Source: Burkholderia pyrrocinia (lineage in GTDB: Bacteria; Pseudomonadota; Gammaproteobacteria; Burkholderiales; Burkholderiaceae). From it: DNA of 64,000 bases. The stretch covers positions 310,001 through 374,000 of the forward strand of contig NZ_CP094461.1 in the NCBI RefSeq assembly GCF_022809715.1, written 5' to 3'. The position numbers and the translations under genes are program-made. Numbering within the stretch: position 1 is the first letter of the stretch; each line of letters begins with the position of its first letter. Of the stretch, positions 36,417 through 45,107 are shown piece by piece. The notes below the pieces were generated by a model. It searched no databases. It was not told where the DNA came from and saw only the letters and a list, made by a program, of their open reading frames with translations.

Positions 36417-36653
36417 ATGAAACAGCAAAGCACATCGCGGCCGGCGAGCCGCGACAAAAGCGATTTTCAGCATCGCCGGGAGTTCGGCTCCCGCTCAATT
36501 GAATTCCGTGCGTCGAACGGCAGTCACGCCGTTCAGGTCGATCGTCCAGCCCGGTATATCCGGCTGATCGAACCGTACGCGCATCTCTCGCGTTCCTTCT
36601 CACTGAAATCCGTTCTCACGGACAGGTGTGCGCATCCCTGTTCTCGCAGCTGA
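36417..36653 (+). CDS. Possible small protein upstream of flp (uncertain)
   Basis: 78 codons starting MKQQSTSRPASRDKSDFQ with GGGGAATAA before the ATG. Basic and Ser/Arg-rich, no recognisable domain, no export signal. Kept because it lies between the sigma-54-like promoter and flp with a plausible ribosome site; it may be a chance frame. Confidence 0.3.
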   Translation: MKQQSTSRPASRDKSDFQHRREFGSRSIEFRASNGSHAVQVDRPARYIRLIEPYAHLSRSFSLKSVLTDRCAHPCSRS

Positions 36654-36750
36654 GCGTCGCGTTTCGATTTTCTCGTAGTGCCGGTGGTGCCCGTCCCCGA
36701 CGTCATGACAGACGAAGGGTATTTCATAGCAGTCCGAAAGGAGAATGCTC

Positions 36751-36942
36751 ATGTCAAGAATCATCGAAAAGATCGCCTGGTTCATTCGGGATCAGCGCGG
36801 CGTGACGGCCATTGAATACGGCCTGATCGCCGCACTGATCGCGATCGGCATCGTCGCCGCGTTGGCGACGGTCGGTACGGATCTGAAGACCGTGTTCAGC
36901 ACGATCGCCGCAGATCTGGACTCGGCGGTAGCAGGACTCTGA
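36751..36942 (+). CDS. flp: Flp-type pilin 1
   Basis: 63 residues. A class III prepilin leader is cut after Gly in DQRG, leaving VTAIEYGLIAALIAIGIVAALATVG with Glu5-Tyr6, the Flp signature. This is the structural subunit of the Tad pilus, processed by the CpaA-like peptidase. AAAGGAG lies seven bases upstream of ATG 36751; the ATG at 36745 is too close to the site. Nearly identical to the next pilin. Confidence 0.93.
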   Translation: MSRIIEKIAWFIRDQRGVTAIEYGLIAALIAIGIVAALATVGTDLKTVFSTIAADLDSAVAGL

Positions 36943-37083
36943 TGGACGGTGCGGCGGGCGGCTCGTCCGAATCGTTCGCCGGCACCACACGGCATTAACA
37001 ACTTTCCTCGACGTATCGATGCCAGATCGATCGATCCAGCCGGTACACGAGGGCTTTGAAAGTCATCACGCAAGGAGATAACC

Positions 37084-37275
37084 ATGTCCAAGTTCATTCA
37101 ACAAGCCAGCCGTTTCGTCCGCGATGAAGACGGCGTGACCGCCATCGAATACGGCCTGATCGCCGCACTGATCGCGGTAGGCATCATCCTCGCGCTGTCG
37201 ACGATCGGGAAGGACCTCAAGACCGTGTTCAGCACGATCGCGGCCGACCTGGATTCGGCGGTGGCAGGCATCTGA
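37084..37275 (+). CDS. flp: Flp-type pilin 2
   Basis: 63 residues, about three quarters identical to pilin 1 including the whole tail DLKTVFSTIAADLDSAVAGI; cleavage after DEDG gives VTAIEYGLIAALIAVG. AAGGAG is well placed. It arose by tandem duplication of a roughly 330-base unit; the downstream bases of both copies (GATGGAC) also match. Confidence 0.93.
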   Translation: MSKFIQQASRFVRDEDGVTAIEYGLIAALIAVGIILALSTIGKDLKTVFSTIAADLDSAVAGI

Positions 37276-37356
37276 TGGACCGTACCGCGGACGGCTCGGC
37301 TGGTGCAGTGCTCGAGCCGTCCCCGGTCATCTGATCAACCGGAACCGGAGACCATC

Positions 37357-37566
37357 ATGCAAGCCAGGGTGCGTGCCGTATGTCGCCGCTGGATCGGCGA
37401 CGAGCAGGGTGTGACGTCGATCGAATATGCGTTGCTCGGGGCGATGTTCGCCGTCGCGGTGCTGGGCAGCGTCGTCACGCTGAGAGGCTCGCTGGCCGAT
37501 ACGTACGAGGTGATCGCAACAGCCTTGACGGCTGCCGTGACCACCGCGCTTGCAATGGTTTCCTGA
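37357..37566 (+). CDS. Flp-family pilin 3 (divergent)
   Basis: 69 residues: leader ends DEQG, mature part VTSIEYALLGAMFAVAVLGSVV retains Glu5-Tyr6 but differs elsewhere and lacks the DLDSAVAG tail. It could be a minor or tip pilin. CCGGAG precedes ATG 37357; an earlier frame start at 37303 is not supported. Confidence 0.88.
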   Translation: MQARVRAVCRRWIGDEQGVTSIEYALLGAMFAVAVLGSVVTLRGSLADTYEVIATALTAAVTTALAMVS

Positions 37567-37594
37567 TCCATCGATTCGCTCCGCGAGGTTCGCC

Positions 37595-38134
37595 ATGTTA
37601 CTCGTCGCGCCGCCGTACCCGGTTCCGTTGTGCGTGACGCTGCTCGCGGTCGCCGCGGCCAGCACGGACATCGCGGCCCGCCGCATTCCGAACCGCCTCG
37701 TCGCGGCCGGACTCGTCGGCGCGCTGGTCGCCCAGTGCATGCTGCACGGCGTCCTGGCAGGCGCACTCGGATGGCTCGCGGGAGCAGCGACCGGCTTCGG
37801 CCTGCTGCTGCCGTTCTACCTGTTGCGCGGGATGGCGGCCGGCGACGTGAAGCTGATGCTCGCGATCGGTGCATGGGTCGGCGCGGAAATGACGTTTTAC
37901 ATCGTGCTGGCCACCTTCGTGGCCGGCGGGATCGGTGCCATCGCGTTCGCGCTGCTGCGCGGGCGGATGCGCCGGATGTGGGCGAACGTCCGCGTGCTGA
38001 TCGCGCGCCGTTCGCAAGGGGCGCGCGCAGGGGCAGCCGACGGCCCAGCGGAAATCGCGTCGGTCGGCACGCTGCCGTACGGCGTCGCGATCGCGGCCGG
38101 CACGCTGGGCATGCTGTTCGCGTCGTGCGCGTAG
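37595..38134 (+). CDS. cpaA: Prepilin peptidase, CpaA/TadV family
   Basis: 179 residues, type IV prepilin peptidase of the short A24A class. The two catalytic aspartates are in AASTDIAARRIPN (about residue 26) and MAAGDVKLML (about residue 77). Six membrane helices. It should process the three Flp pilins and the TadE/F pseudopilins encoded here. GCGAGG precedes the start. Confidence 0.93.
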   Translation: MLLVAPPYPVPLCVTLLAVAAASTDIAARRIPNRLVAAGLVGALVAQCMLHGVLAGALGWLAGAATGFGLLLPFYLLRGMAAGDVKLMLAIGAWVGAEMTFYIVLATFVAGGIGAIAFALLRGRMRRMWANVRVLIARRSQGARAGAADGPAEIASVGTLPYGVAIAAGTLGMLFASCA

Positions 38135-38166
38135 CGCGACGAGCCCGCAACGAGGATGGAACGACC

Positions 38167-39567
38167 ATGAACACGAATCACACCGAACCGAGACGCGACG
38201 CGCAGGTATCCAAACTGCCCGATCCGTTGCCGTCGCGGGAGGCCAATACGAAGCTGGGCGCGCAGCTGCCGGCGGCGCCGCGCTCGCTCGGCGAAACCGG
38301 GCTGAGCATGACGTTCGTCGCCGGGCTCGTGCTGAAGTCGACGCTGATGCTCGGCCGCCCTTCGTACGGCGACCTGGTCGAGCGGCACTGCCTGCCGCTC
38401 GCGGTGCTCGACGACGTCTTCGCGTTCCTGGTGCGCGAGCATCTCGTCGAGCTCACCCATCGCGGCGCGACCGATCTCGACGTGACGTTCCGCCTGACCG
38501 ACGCGGGCCGCGTGCTCGCGCTCGAGGAACGCGCGCGCAGCGGTTACAGCGGCCCCGCGCCGGTCACGCTCGAAGCGTATCTCGAATGCGTGAGCGCGCA
38601 TTCGGTGCGCAAGCTGCACATCGACCAGGGCGACGTGTGGGCCGCGTTCGAAGGCATCGTGATCGACACGTCGGTCATCGATGCGGCGGCCGCGGCGCTG
38701 AACGCGGGCCGTCCGCTGCTGATCTACGGTCCGGCCGGCAGCGGCAAGACCTTCCTCGCCGAGCGGCTCGGCGCGCTGATGCACGGCCGCGTGCCGGTGC
38801 CGCACGCGATCTGCGCGGCCGGTGAAGTGATCCAGATCTACGACCCGCTCGTGCATGTCGACGCGGAACCGCAATCCGGCGGCCAGTCGCTCGATCGCCG
38901 CTGGCGCCTGTGCAAGCGGCCGGTCGTGCTGTCCGGCGGCGAACTGACGCTCGACGAGCTCGACCTGCGCCGCGATGAAGCTGCCGGCTTCTACCAGGCG
39001 CCACCGCACATGAAGGCGAACATGGGCATGTACATCGTCGACGATCTCGGCCGCCAGCGCGTCGAGCCGCGCGACCTGCTCAATCGCTGGCTGCGCCCGC
39101 TCGATCGCGGCGTCGATTTCCTGACGCTCGAATCCGGCAACCGCTTCGTGCTGCCGTTCGACGTGTGGCCGGTGTTCTCGAGCAACCTCGCGCCGGAACA
39201 GTTCTGCGACGACGCGTTCCTGCGCCGCCTCGGCTCGAAGCTTCACGTCGGTCCGCTGTCGATCGACCACTACCGCGCGGTGTACGACGCGGCCTGCACA
39301 TCGCTCGGTCTCGTCTCGGCGAGCGATGCATTCGAGTTCCTGCTGCATCGGCTGCATCTGCCGACCGGCAAGGCGTTTCTCGCGTGCTTTCCGGCGGATC
39401 TGCTGCGCCTTGTCGCCGCCGGCGCACGTTACCGCGGCGATCCGCCCGAGGTGACGCACGACGCGCTGTACGACGCGTGGGCGAGCTATTTCGGCGCAGC
39501 GCCCGAACGGGACGGCAACCATACGCCGCCCGTTGAGCGAGGCGGACGTACGTACATCACCGGTTGA
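38167..39567 (+). CDS. AAA-family ATPase of the Tad locus
   Basis: 466 residues. Walker A GPAGSGKTFLAERLGALMHG (about residue 191), Walker B MYIVDDLGRQ, and arginine-rich sensor regions; the N-terminal ~150 residues include a winged-helix-like segment (SYGDLVERHCLPLAVLDDVFAFLVREHLVELTHRGATDLDVTFRLTDAG). This protein is not part of the minimal Caulobacter/Aggregatibacter tad set but similar ATPases occur in related Burkholderiales loci. Cytoplasmic; a regulatory or chaperone role is inferred. Confidence 0.85.
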   Translation: MNTNHTEPRRDAQVSKLPDPLPSREANTKLGAQLPAAPRSLGETGLSMTFVAGLVLKSTLMLGRPSYGDLVERHCLPLAVLDDVFAFLVREHLVELTHRGATDLDVTFRLTDAGRVLALEERARSGYSGPAPVTLEAYLECVSAHSVRKLHIDQGDVWAAFEGIVIDTSVIDAAAAALNAGRPLLIYGPAGSGKTFLAERLGALMHGRVPVPHAICAAGEVIQIYDPLVHVDAEPQSGGQSLDRRWRLCKRPVVLSGGELTLDELDLRRDEAAGFYQAPPHMKANMGMYIVDDLGRQRVEPRDLLNRWLRPLDRGVDFLTLESGNRFVLPFDVWPVFSSNLAPEQFCDDAFLRRLGSKLHVGPLSIDHYRAVYDAACTSLGLVSASDAFEFLLHRLHLPTGKAFLACFPADLLRLVAAGARYRGDPPEVTHDALYDAWASYFGAAPERDGNHTPPVERGGRTYITG

Positions 39568-39602
39568 GCCGTTTTTTTTACGAATCGTCGAGGAGCATTG
39601 CC

Positions 39603-40448
39603 ATGAAAAACAGTCGAGCGCTCATGATGCTGGCCGTCGCGATGGTCGCGGGTCTTGCCGCGGTCGTGTTCGCGTCCCACTGGCTGGTGCAGACATCCAC
39701 GAACTCGGTCACGCCCGTCGCGGTGGCGGCCGCGGACCTGAACCTGGGCGAGCCGCTCGGGGCGAACCAGATCCACATGGTGAGCTGGCCGTCGGGCAGC
39801 GTGCCGACCGGCGCGTTCACCGATACGAAAACCCTCGAAGGGCGCGTCGTGCGCACCAGCCTGGCGCGCGGCGAGCCGGTGATCGAGTCGAAGCTCGCAC
39901 CGCTCGGCACGAAGGGCGGGCTGTCCGCGGTGATCGCCGACGGCAGCCGCGCGATCACGGTGCGCGTGAACGACGTGGTCGGCGTCGCGGGCTTCGCGCT
40001 GCCGGGCACCTACGTCGACGTGATCGTCAACACGCAGGAGCAGCAGGGCAAGACCGACGGGCAGAGCATCTCCAAGATCGTGCTCGAGCACATCCTCGTG
40101 CTCGCCGTCGCACAGCAGGTCAGCCGCGACGACACCGCACCGAAGGTCGTCAACGCGGTCACGCTGGAAGTCACGCCCGACCAGGCCGAACGGCTCGACC
40201 TCGCGCGCAGCGTCGGCACGCTGTCGCTCGTGCTGCGCAATCAGGTCGACCAGAAGACGCTGAACACGGGTGGCGCGACCAAGATGACGCTGCTCGGCAA
40301 GCCGCCCGTACCCGATTTGCCGCCGCTTCCCGTTCCCGCACAGGTGCGGACGGTGCGCGTGCACGTCGCGTCGCACGCGGCGCCGGCAGCGCGGCGCGAC
40401 TGCGTCGGCGTGCTGGCCGGCGTGAAGGGCAGCGTCGAATGTTTCTGA
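39603..40448 (+). CDS. cpaB: Pilus assembly protein CpaB/RcpC
   Basis: 281 residues. One N-terminal membrane helix, a SAF/antifreeze-like domain (VTPVAVAAADLNLGEPLGANQIHMVSWPSG, VVRTSLARGEPVIESKLAP) and the RcpC-type periplasmic domain (ITVRVNDVVGVAGFALPGTYVDVIVN). It stabilises or gates the secretin channel. The C-terminal ~40 residues are Pro/Val-rich with two cysteines. Confidence 0.92.
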   Translation: MKNSRALMMLAVAMVAGLAAVVFASHWLVQTSTNSVTPVAVAAADLNLGEPLGANQIHMVSWPSGSVPTGAFTDTKTLEGRVVRTSLARGEPVIESKLAPLGTKGGLSAVIADGSRAITVRVNDVVGVAGFALPGTYVDVIVNTQEQQGKTDGQSISKIVLEHILVLAVAQQVSRDDTAPKVVNAVTLEVTPDQAERLDLARSVGTLSLVLRNQVDQKTLNTGGATKMTLLGKPPVPDLPPLPVPAQVRTVRVHVASHAAPAARRDCVGVLAGVKGSVECF

Positions 40449-40552
40449 AGCAGATCAACACAGCCAGATAAACAAATCGGCCGCCGGCAGGGTACGGCGG
40501 CCTCGGAAGTCGACAACCGGCACGGCGCCGGTCTCTCGGGGGATCAAACAAA

Positions 40553-42484
40553 ATGAAGCTCAAATCGCAACGTACAGGTACCGGCCCACTGCGGACTCGC
40601 GTCGCACGGGGCACGATGATGGCCGCGATCCTCTGTTCAGGATGGCTGACCGTTTATGGCGCACTGGCCCAGGAAGGCATCGAGGCGGGCGTGCTGACGA
40701 AGGGCGGCGCCAGCGCGCCGGCCGCGGTCGGCAAGGGGCCCGTGCAGATGACGATCAGCATGGCGCCGGCGCCGGTCGCCGCGGCCGCCGCTGCGGCGGG
40801 GCCGCTGCGCGGGCCGAACTGCGTCGGTGCCGTGCGCGAGTCGAGCAGCGTCAGCGTGCCGCTCGGCAAGTCGCTGCTGGTGCCGATGCCGGAGCCGGTC
40901 CGCAATCGGACGATCGGCAACCCGGCCGTCGCGCAGGCGACGATGGTGTCGCCGCAGACGCTGTACATCCTCGGGCTGTCGGTCGGCACGACCAACATGA
41001 TCGTGCAGGGCAAGAGCGGCGCATGCCGCGTGATCGACGTCGCGGTCGGCGCGGACGCCGGCGGCCTGCAGGCATCGCTGCTGCAACTGCTGCCGGGAGA
41101 ACGCGACATCCACGTGTCGACCGCGGCCGGCACGATCGTGCTGGCCGGCACGGTGTCGAGCTCGCAGGCCGCGCAGCAGGCCGTGCAGATCGCACGTGCG
41201 TACGGCGACAGCGCGGGTGATGCCGGCGGGGGCGGCAAGCAGGGCGCCGGCGTGCTGAACATGCTGAGCGTCACGTCGCCGCAGCAGGTGATGCTCGAGG
41301 TGAAGGTGGCCGAGGTGTCGAAGACGCTGATCAACCAGATGGGCAGCGCGTTCAACATCCAGGGCGGGTTCGGTTCGTGGAGCGGCGCGCTGGTCAGCAA
41401 CCTGCTCGCGGGCGTCGCGAGCGGGGCCATCTTCAACAAGGCGAACAACAAGCCGTTCAGCATCTCGGCCGACGCACAGAACACCGACAACCTCGTCAAG
41501 ATCCTCGCGGAGCCGAATCTCGTGACGATCAGCGGCCAGGAAGCGACGTTCCTCGCCGGCGGCAAGATCTTCATCCCGATCCCGCAGAGCAGCGGCAACG
41601 GCACGTCGTCGATCACGCTGCAGGAAGAGGAGTTCGGCGTCGCGCTGAAGTTCACGCCGACGGTGCTGGCGAACGGCCGGATCAGCCTGAAGGTCGCACC
41701 GGAAGTGTCGGAGCTGTCGCAGACGGGCGTCACGCTGAGCGCGACCAACATCGGCGGCACGTCGATCCTGCCGCTGATCACGACGCGGCGTGCTTCGACG
41801 ACGGTCCAGATGAGCGACGGCGAATCGTTCGCGATCGGCGGGCTGATCAAGGACAACGCGAGCGGCGCGCTGAAGGCGATCCCGGGTGTGGGCGAAGTGC
41901 CGGTGCTCGGCGCGCTGTTCCGCAGCACGTCGTTCCAGCAGGACCGCACCGAGCTGATCTTCCTGATCACGCCGCACCTCGTGAAGCCGATGCAGACCGC
42001 GGACGTGCAGTTGCCGACCGACAGCTTCTCGAAGCCGCACGAAATCGACGTGTACGCGACGGGCAACATGGAAGGCCGCCGCGGGGTCCGCAAGGCGGGC
42101 GCGCAACCCGCGAACGGCGCGGCGGCTGCACCGCAGGAGGCACCGGCCCAGGCTCCGGCCCAGGGTCCGGCACCTGCACCGCAATCGGAAGCACCCGCCG
42201 CTGCGGCCGCCGCACTGCCCGCGCCGCGCGCGCCGCAGGGCACGGACGCACAGCCGCCGGTGCCGGCCGAGCCGCAGAAGACGCCTGCGCCGGTAGCGGC
42301 CACCGCGCCGCAGCCAGACGCGGCAAACGCGGCCCGCGTCGCACGTATCGAAGCCGCCGCCGCGCGCCTCGCGGCGGCCGGCCCCGACACGCCGGCCCAG
42401 CCGGCGGCGCGACCGAAGCAACGGGTGCCCGCGGGTGCCCGGGCGCAGGTCGCGCGCTCGGAACCCAAGTCCACCGATCGTTGA
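40553..42484 (+). CDS. cpaC: Tad secretin CpaC/RcpA
   Basis: 643 residues. Signal peptide, then the pilus-secretin N-domain (SVPLGKSLLVPMPEPVRNRTIGNPAVAQATMVSPQTLYILGLSVGTTNMIV), a BON-like segment and the secretin domain ending about residue 510 (GEVPVLGALFRSTSFQQDRTELIFLITPHLV). It forms the outer-membrane pore. Unusual is a Pro/Ala/Gln-rich tail of about 120 residues (from about 525) not found in short CpaC proteins. Confidence 0.93.
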   Translation: MKLKSQRTGTGPLRTRVARGTMMAAILCSGWLTVYGALAQEGIEAGVLTKGGASAPAAVGKGPVQMTISMAPAPVAAAAAAAGPLRGPNCVGAVRESSSVSVPLGKSLLVPMPEPVRNRTIGNPAVAQATMVSPQTLYILGLSVGTTNMIVQGKSGACRVIDVAVGADAGGLQASLLQLLPGERDIHVSTAAGTIVLAGTVSSSQAAQQAVQIARAYGDSAGDAGGGGKQGAGVLNMLSVTSPQQVMLEVKVAEVSKTLINQMGSAFNIQGGFGSWSGALVSNLLAGVASGAIFNKANNKPFSISADAQNTDNLVKILAEPNLVTISGQEATFLAGGKIFIPIPQSSGNGTSSITLQEEEFGVALKFTPTVLANGRISLKVAPEVSELSQTGVTLSATNIGGTSILPLITTRRASTTVQMSDGESFAIGGLIKDNASGALKAIPGVGEVPVLGALFRSTSFQQDRTELIFLITPHLVKPMQTADVQLPTDSFSKPHEIDVYATGNMEGRRGVRKAGAQPANGAAAAPQEAPAQAPAQGPAPAPQSEAPAAAAAALPAPRAPQGTDAQPPVPAEPQKTPAPVAATAPQPDAANAARVARIEAAAARLAAAGPDTPAQPAARPKQRVPAGARAQVARSEPKSTDR

Positions 42485-42505
42485 AGCCATCCAAGGGGAA
42501 GCTCC

Positions 42506-42808
42506 ATGAAATCCGCCTACCTCGTATTCGTGCGCCGCGCGGCGCTCGCCGCACCGCTCGCGTTCGCGCTTGCCGGCTGCATGTCGTCGACCCCGGTGTG
42601 GGACAGCCGCTTCGGCGACTCGGTCCGCTCCGTGATGCAGGCCCAGATCATCGACCCGCATGCCGCCGAACACGCGGCATCGGCTTCGGCGTCGGGCATC
42701 GACGGCGGCGCGGCCGCGGCCGCGCTCGACAACTACGACAAGTCGTTCAAGCAGATCCAGCCGCCTGCCAATGCGTTCGTGATCGGCATCGGCAAGGCGA
42801 CTCAATAA
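42506..42808 (+). CDS. Tad-locus lipoprotein
   Basis: 100 residues, signal peptide with lipobox LAGC (Cys25). The mature part is short and Ala-rich with an acidic/aromatic end (AALDNYDKSFKQIQPPANAFVIGIGKATQ). It occupies the place of CpaD/TadD-like lipoproteins but is much smaller; it may be the pilotin of the secretin encoded 21 bases upstream. Function inferred from position. Confidence 0.85.
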   Translation: MKSAYLVFVRRAALAAPLAFALAGCMSSTPVWDSRFGDSVRSVMQAQIIDPHAAEHAASASASGIDGGAAAAALDNYDKSFKQIQPPANAFVIGIGKATQ

Positions 42809-42833
42809 CGACGGCACGCTCAGGGAGAACGCC

Positions 42834-44099
42834 ATGTCCAGCGCAGCTCGCTATCCGAAAGTCACGCGTCGCGGCCTCCATCGCCAGCGCGGCGCCGTCG
42901 CGATCATCGTCGGTCTCGCACTGGCGGTGATGATCGGGTTCGTCGGTCTCGCGCTGGACCTCGGCAAGCTGTACGTCACGCGCAGCGAACTGCAGAACAG
43001 CGCCGATGCGTGCGCGCTGTCGGCTGCACGCGACCTGACTTCGGCCATCAGCCTGTCGGTCGCCGAGGCGAACGGCATCGCCGCCGGCCACCTGAATTTC
43101 GTGTTCTTCCAGAACAAGTCGGTGCAGATGCTGACGAATTCGAACATCACGTTCAGCGACTCGCTGTCCAATCCGTTCCTGACGAAGAACTCGGTCGCGA
43201 CGCCGGCGAACATCAAGTACGTGAAGTGCGTCGCGTCGCTGAGCAACATCGCACACTGGTTCATCGAGGTGCTGAACGTGCTGCCGGGCACGAAGCTCGC
43301 GAACGCGGCCGAAGTGTCGGCGAGCGCGATCGCGACGGTCGGCGGCGGGCAGACCACCTGCGCGATCCCGGTGTTCGTGTGCCGCGCGACGGGCGCGCCG
43401 CCCTACAACGTCGGCGACTGGATCACGTCGCCGTCCGGTTCGACCTACGGGCCGGGCAACTTCGGCTGGGCGGCGCTCGACGGTTCGACGAGCGAAACGA
43501 CCATCGCGAACGAGCTGTCGGGCAACACCTGCAATATCAAGAGCCCACCCGACCTCGGCAGCACCGGCCTGAAGTCGGCGGCGCTGCGCGCCTGGAATAC
43601 GCGCTTCGGCATTTATACGAACGGCGCGAACGGCTCGAGCGGCCAGCCCGACTTCACCGGCTACGCGTATGTCGGCCCGAACTACGGGCCGCCCGGAACG
43701 CCGGGCATCAAGGGCGACGCATACACGCAGTTCGTGACCGACCGCACGACCTACAAGACCTACCAGGGCGACGGCGCGCCGCCGGCGGGCAGCGGGATCT
43801 CCACCAACGGCACCGCGACGGCGAGCAACTACCAGACCTTTGGCGGCGACCGCCGTGTCGCGCTCGCGCCGGAAGGCGACTGCTCGGCGCTGAGCGGCAG
43901 CAGCGGCAAGGTGCACATCACGCAATGGGATTGCGTGCTGATGCTCGATCCCGTGCCGTTCAGCCCCGGCAGCGGCCCCGTCATAGCCCACCTCGAATAC
44001 CTCGGCTCGACCGTATCCGGCAACAATCCGTGCGCGACGCACGGGTTGCCCGGCGACGGCAGCGCATCCGGGGTCCAGGTGCCGATGCTCGTTCAATAG
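42834..44099 (+). CDS. TadG-like pilus assembly protein
   Basis: 421 residues. The N-terminus QRGAVAIIVGLALAVMIGFVGLALDLGKLYVTRSELQNSADACALSAARDL is the TadG/Flp-like hydrophobic segment, lacking Glu5, followed by a large exported domain rich in Gly, Ser, Thr and Asn with several Cys pairs. No von Willebrand MIDAS motif is obvious. It probably remains membrane-anchored in the periplasm and supports pilus assembly. Confidence 0.88.
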   Translation: MSSAARYPKVTRRGLHRQRGAVAIIVGLALAVMIGFVGLALDLGKLYVTRSELQNSADACALSAARDLTSAISLSVAEANGIAAGHLNFVFFQNKSVQMLTNSNITFSDSLSNPFLTKNSVATPANIKYVKCVASLSNIAHWFIEVLNVLPGTKLANAAEVSASAIATVGGGQTTCAIPVFVCRATGAPPYNVGDWITSPSGSTYGPGNFGWAALDGSTSETTIANELSGNTCNIKSPPDLGSTGLKSAALRAWNTRFGIYTNGANGSSGQPDFTGYAYVGPNYGPPGTPGIKGDAYTQFVTDRTTYKTYQGDGAPPAGSGISTNGTATASNYQTFGGDRRVALAPEGDCSALSGSSGKVHITQWDCVLMLDPVPFSPGSGPVIAHLEYLGSTVSGNNPCATHGLPGDGSASGVQVPMLVQ

Positions 44100-44111
44100 G
44101 GAGAGGCGATC

Positions 44112-44645
44112 ATGAAAAGGCCCCCGTTTCGCCGTTCGCGCACCCGTGGCGTGGCCGCCGTCGAGTTCGCGCTCGTGCTGATGCCGATGATCATGCTCGC
44201 GACCGGCGTGGCCGAGTTCGGCCGCGCGATCTACCAGTACGAGACGCTGACCAAGGCGACGCGCGACGCGGCGCGCTACCTGTCGATCTGGCTGCCGAGC
44301 GACAGCGCGTATCCGGTGGCGGCGGCGCAGTGTCTCGTCGTATACGGCAGCACGACCTGCGGCTCGGCAGGCACCGAGCTGGTGCCGGGGCTCACCACGT
44401 CGATGGTGACCATCTGCGATGCGTCGCATACGACCGGCTGCGGCGATGCGTCCGACCCGGCGCAGTTCTCGAACCTGCCGACCTACGACGCGGACAACAA
44501 CGCGGCAAGCGGCACGGCGACGGGCAGCATCAACGTCGTCGAAGTGAAGATCAAGGGCTACCAGTACCAACCGATCCCCGCGTACCCGGGGCTGACGTCG
44601 ATCACCTTCGGCAACATCGTCACCGTGATGAGGCAAGTGTCATGA
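44112..44645 (+). CDS. tadE: TadE-family pseudopilin
   Basis: 177 residues. TRG, then VAAVEFALVLMPMIMLATGVAEFGRAIYQYETLTKATRDAARYLS: the prepilin cleavage Gly and Glu5 are present. Mature domain has paired cysteines (CLVVYGSTTC; CDASHTTGC) likely in disulfides. Overlaps the next gene by four bases (ATGA). Confidence 0.92.
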   Translation: MKRPPFRRSRTRGVAAVEFALVLMPMIMLATGVAEFGRAIYQYETLTKATRDAARYLSIWLPSDSAYPVAAAQCLVVYGSTTCGSAGTELVPGLTTSMVTICDASHTTGCGDASDPAQFSNLPTYDADNNAASGTATGSINVVEVKIKGYQYQPIPAYPGLTSITFGNIVTVMRQVS

Positions 44646-45085
44646 ACGCGCGCCATTTTCCGCTGTCGCGCCGGCGCGGCGAGCGAGGCTCGACGATCGT
44701 CGAGTTCGGGCTCATCGCGTCGGTGCTGATCATGCTGCTGATCGGCATCTTCGAATTCGGCCGCGTGCTGTTTTACTGGAACACCGCGAGCGAGGCCGTA
44801 CGCCTCGGCGCGCGCACGGCGGTGGTCTGCGACGTGGATGCCGCCGGCGTCGCGAAGCGCGTGACGGCGCTGCTGCCGCTGCTGTCGAGCGCGAACGTGT
44901 CGGTGGACTACTCGCCGGCGAGCTGCGATGTGAACACCTGCTCGTTCGTGACCGTGAGCGTCAAGAACGTCACGGTCAAGACGATGATTCCGTTCGTGAA
45001 CGTGACGATCAAGATGCCGCCGTTCACGACAACGCTGCCGCGCGAAAGCCTGACTTCCGCGACCGGCGGCACCGCCTGCAATTAA
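44642..45085 (+). CDS. TadE/TadF-family pseudopilin
   Basis: 147 residues. ERG, then STIVEFGLIASVLIMLLIGIFEFGRVLFYWNTASEAVRLGARTAVVCD, with cleavage Gly and Glu5. It shares the fold of the preceding TadE-like protein but is shorter; the pair likely forms the TadE-TadF pseudopilin couple. Translationally coupled through an ATGA overlap. Confidence 0.9.
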   Translation: MNARHFPLSRRRGERGSTIVEFGLIASVLIMLLIGIFEFGRVLFYWNTASEAVRLGARTAVVCDVDAAGVAKRVTALLPLLSSANVSVDYSPASCDVNTCSFVTVSVKNVTVKTMIPFVNVTIKMPPFTTTLPRESLTSATGGTACN

Positions 45086-45107
45086 CTGAACAGACGAGGC
45101 ACACGAC

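Larger units (their letters stand above)
35704..36750. other. Long regulatory gap upstream of the Tad locus
   Basis: About 1 kb without a firm gene. It contains an inverted repeat (35924-35943), a sigma-54-like promoter (36183-36198), a second TGAAACAT half-site (36101-36108), the palindrome GTTCC-G-GGAAC near 36240, and one weak reading frame (36417-36653). The length and density of repeats suit a promoter with remote activator sites. Confidence 0.55.

Noticed and set aside
36417..36653. Firm call of a pre-flp regulatory protein
   Set aside because: Ribosome site is plausible but there is no domain or composition support; kept only as a low-confidence candidate.
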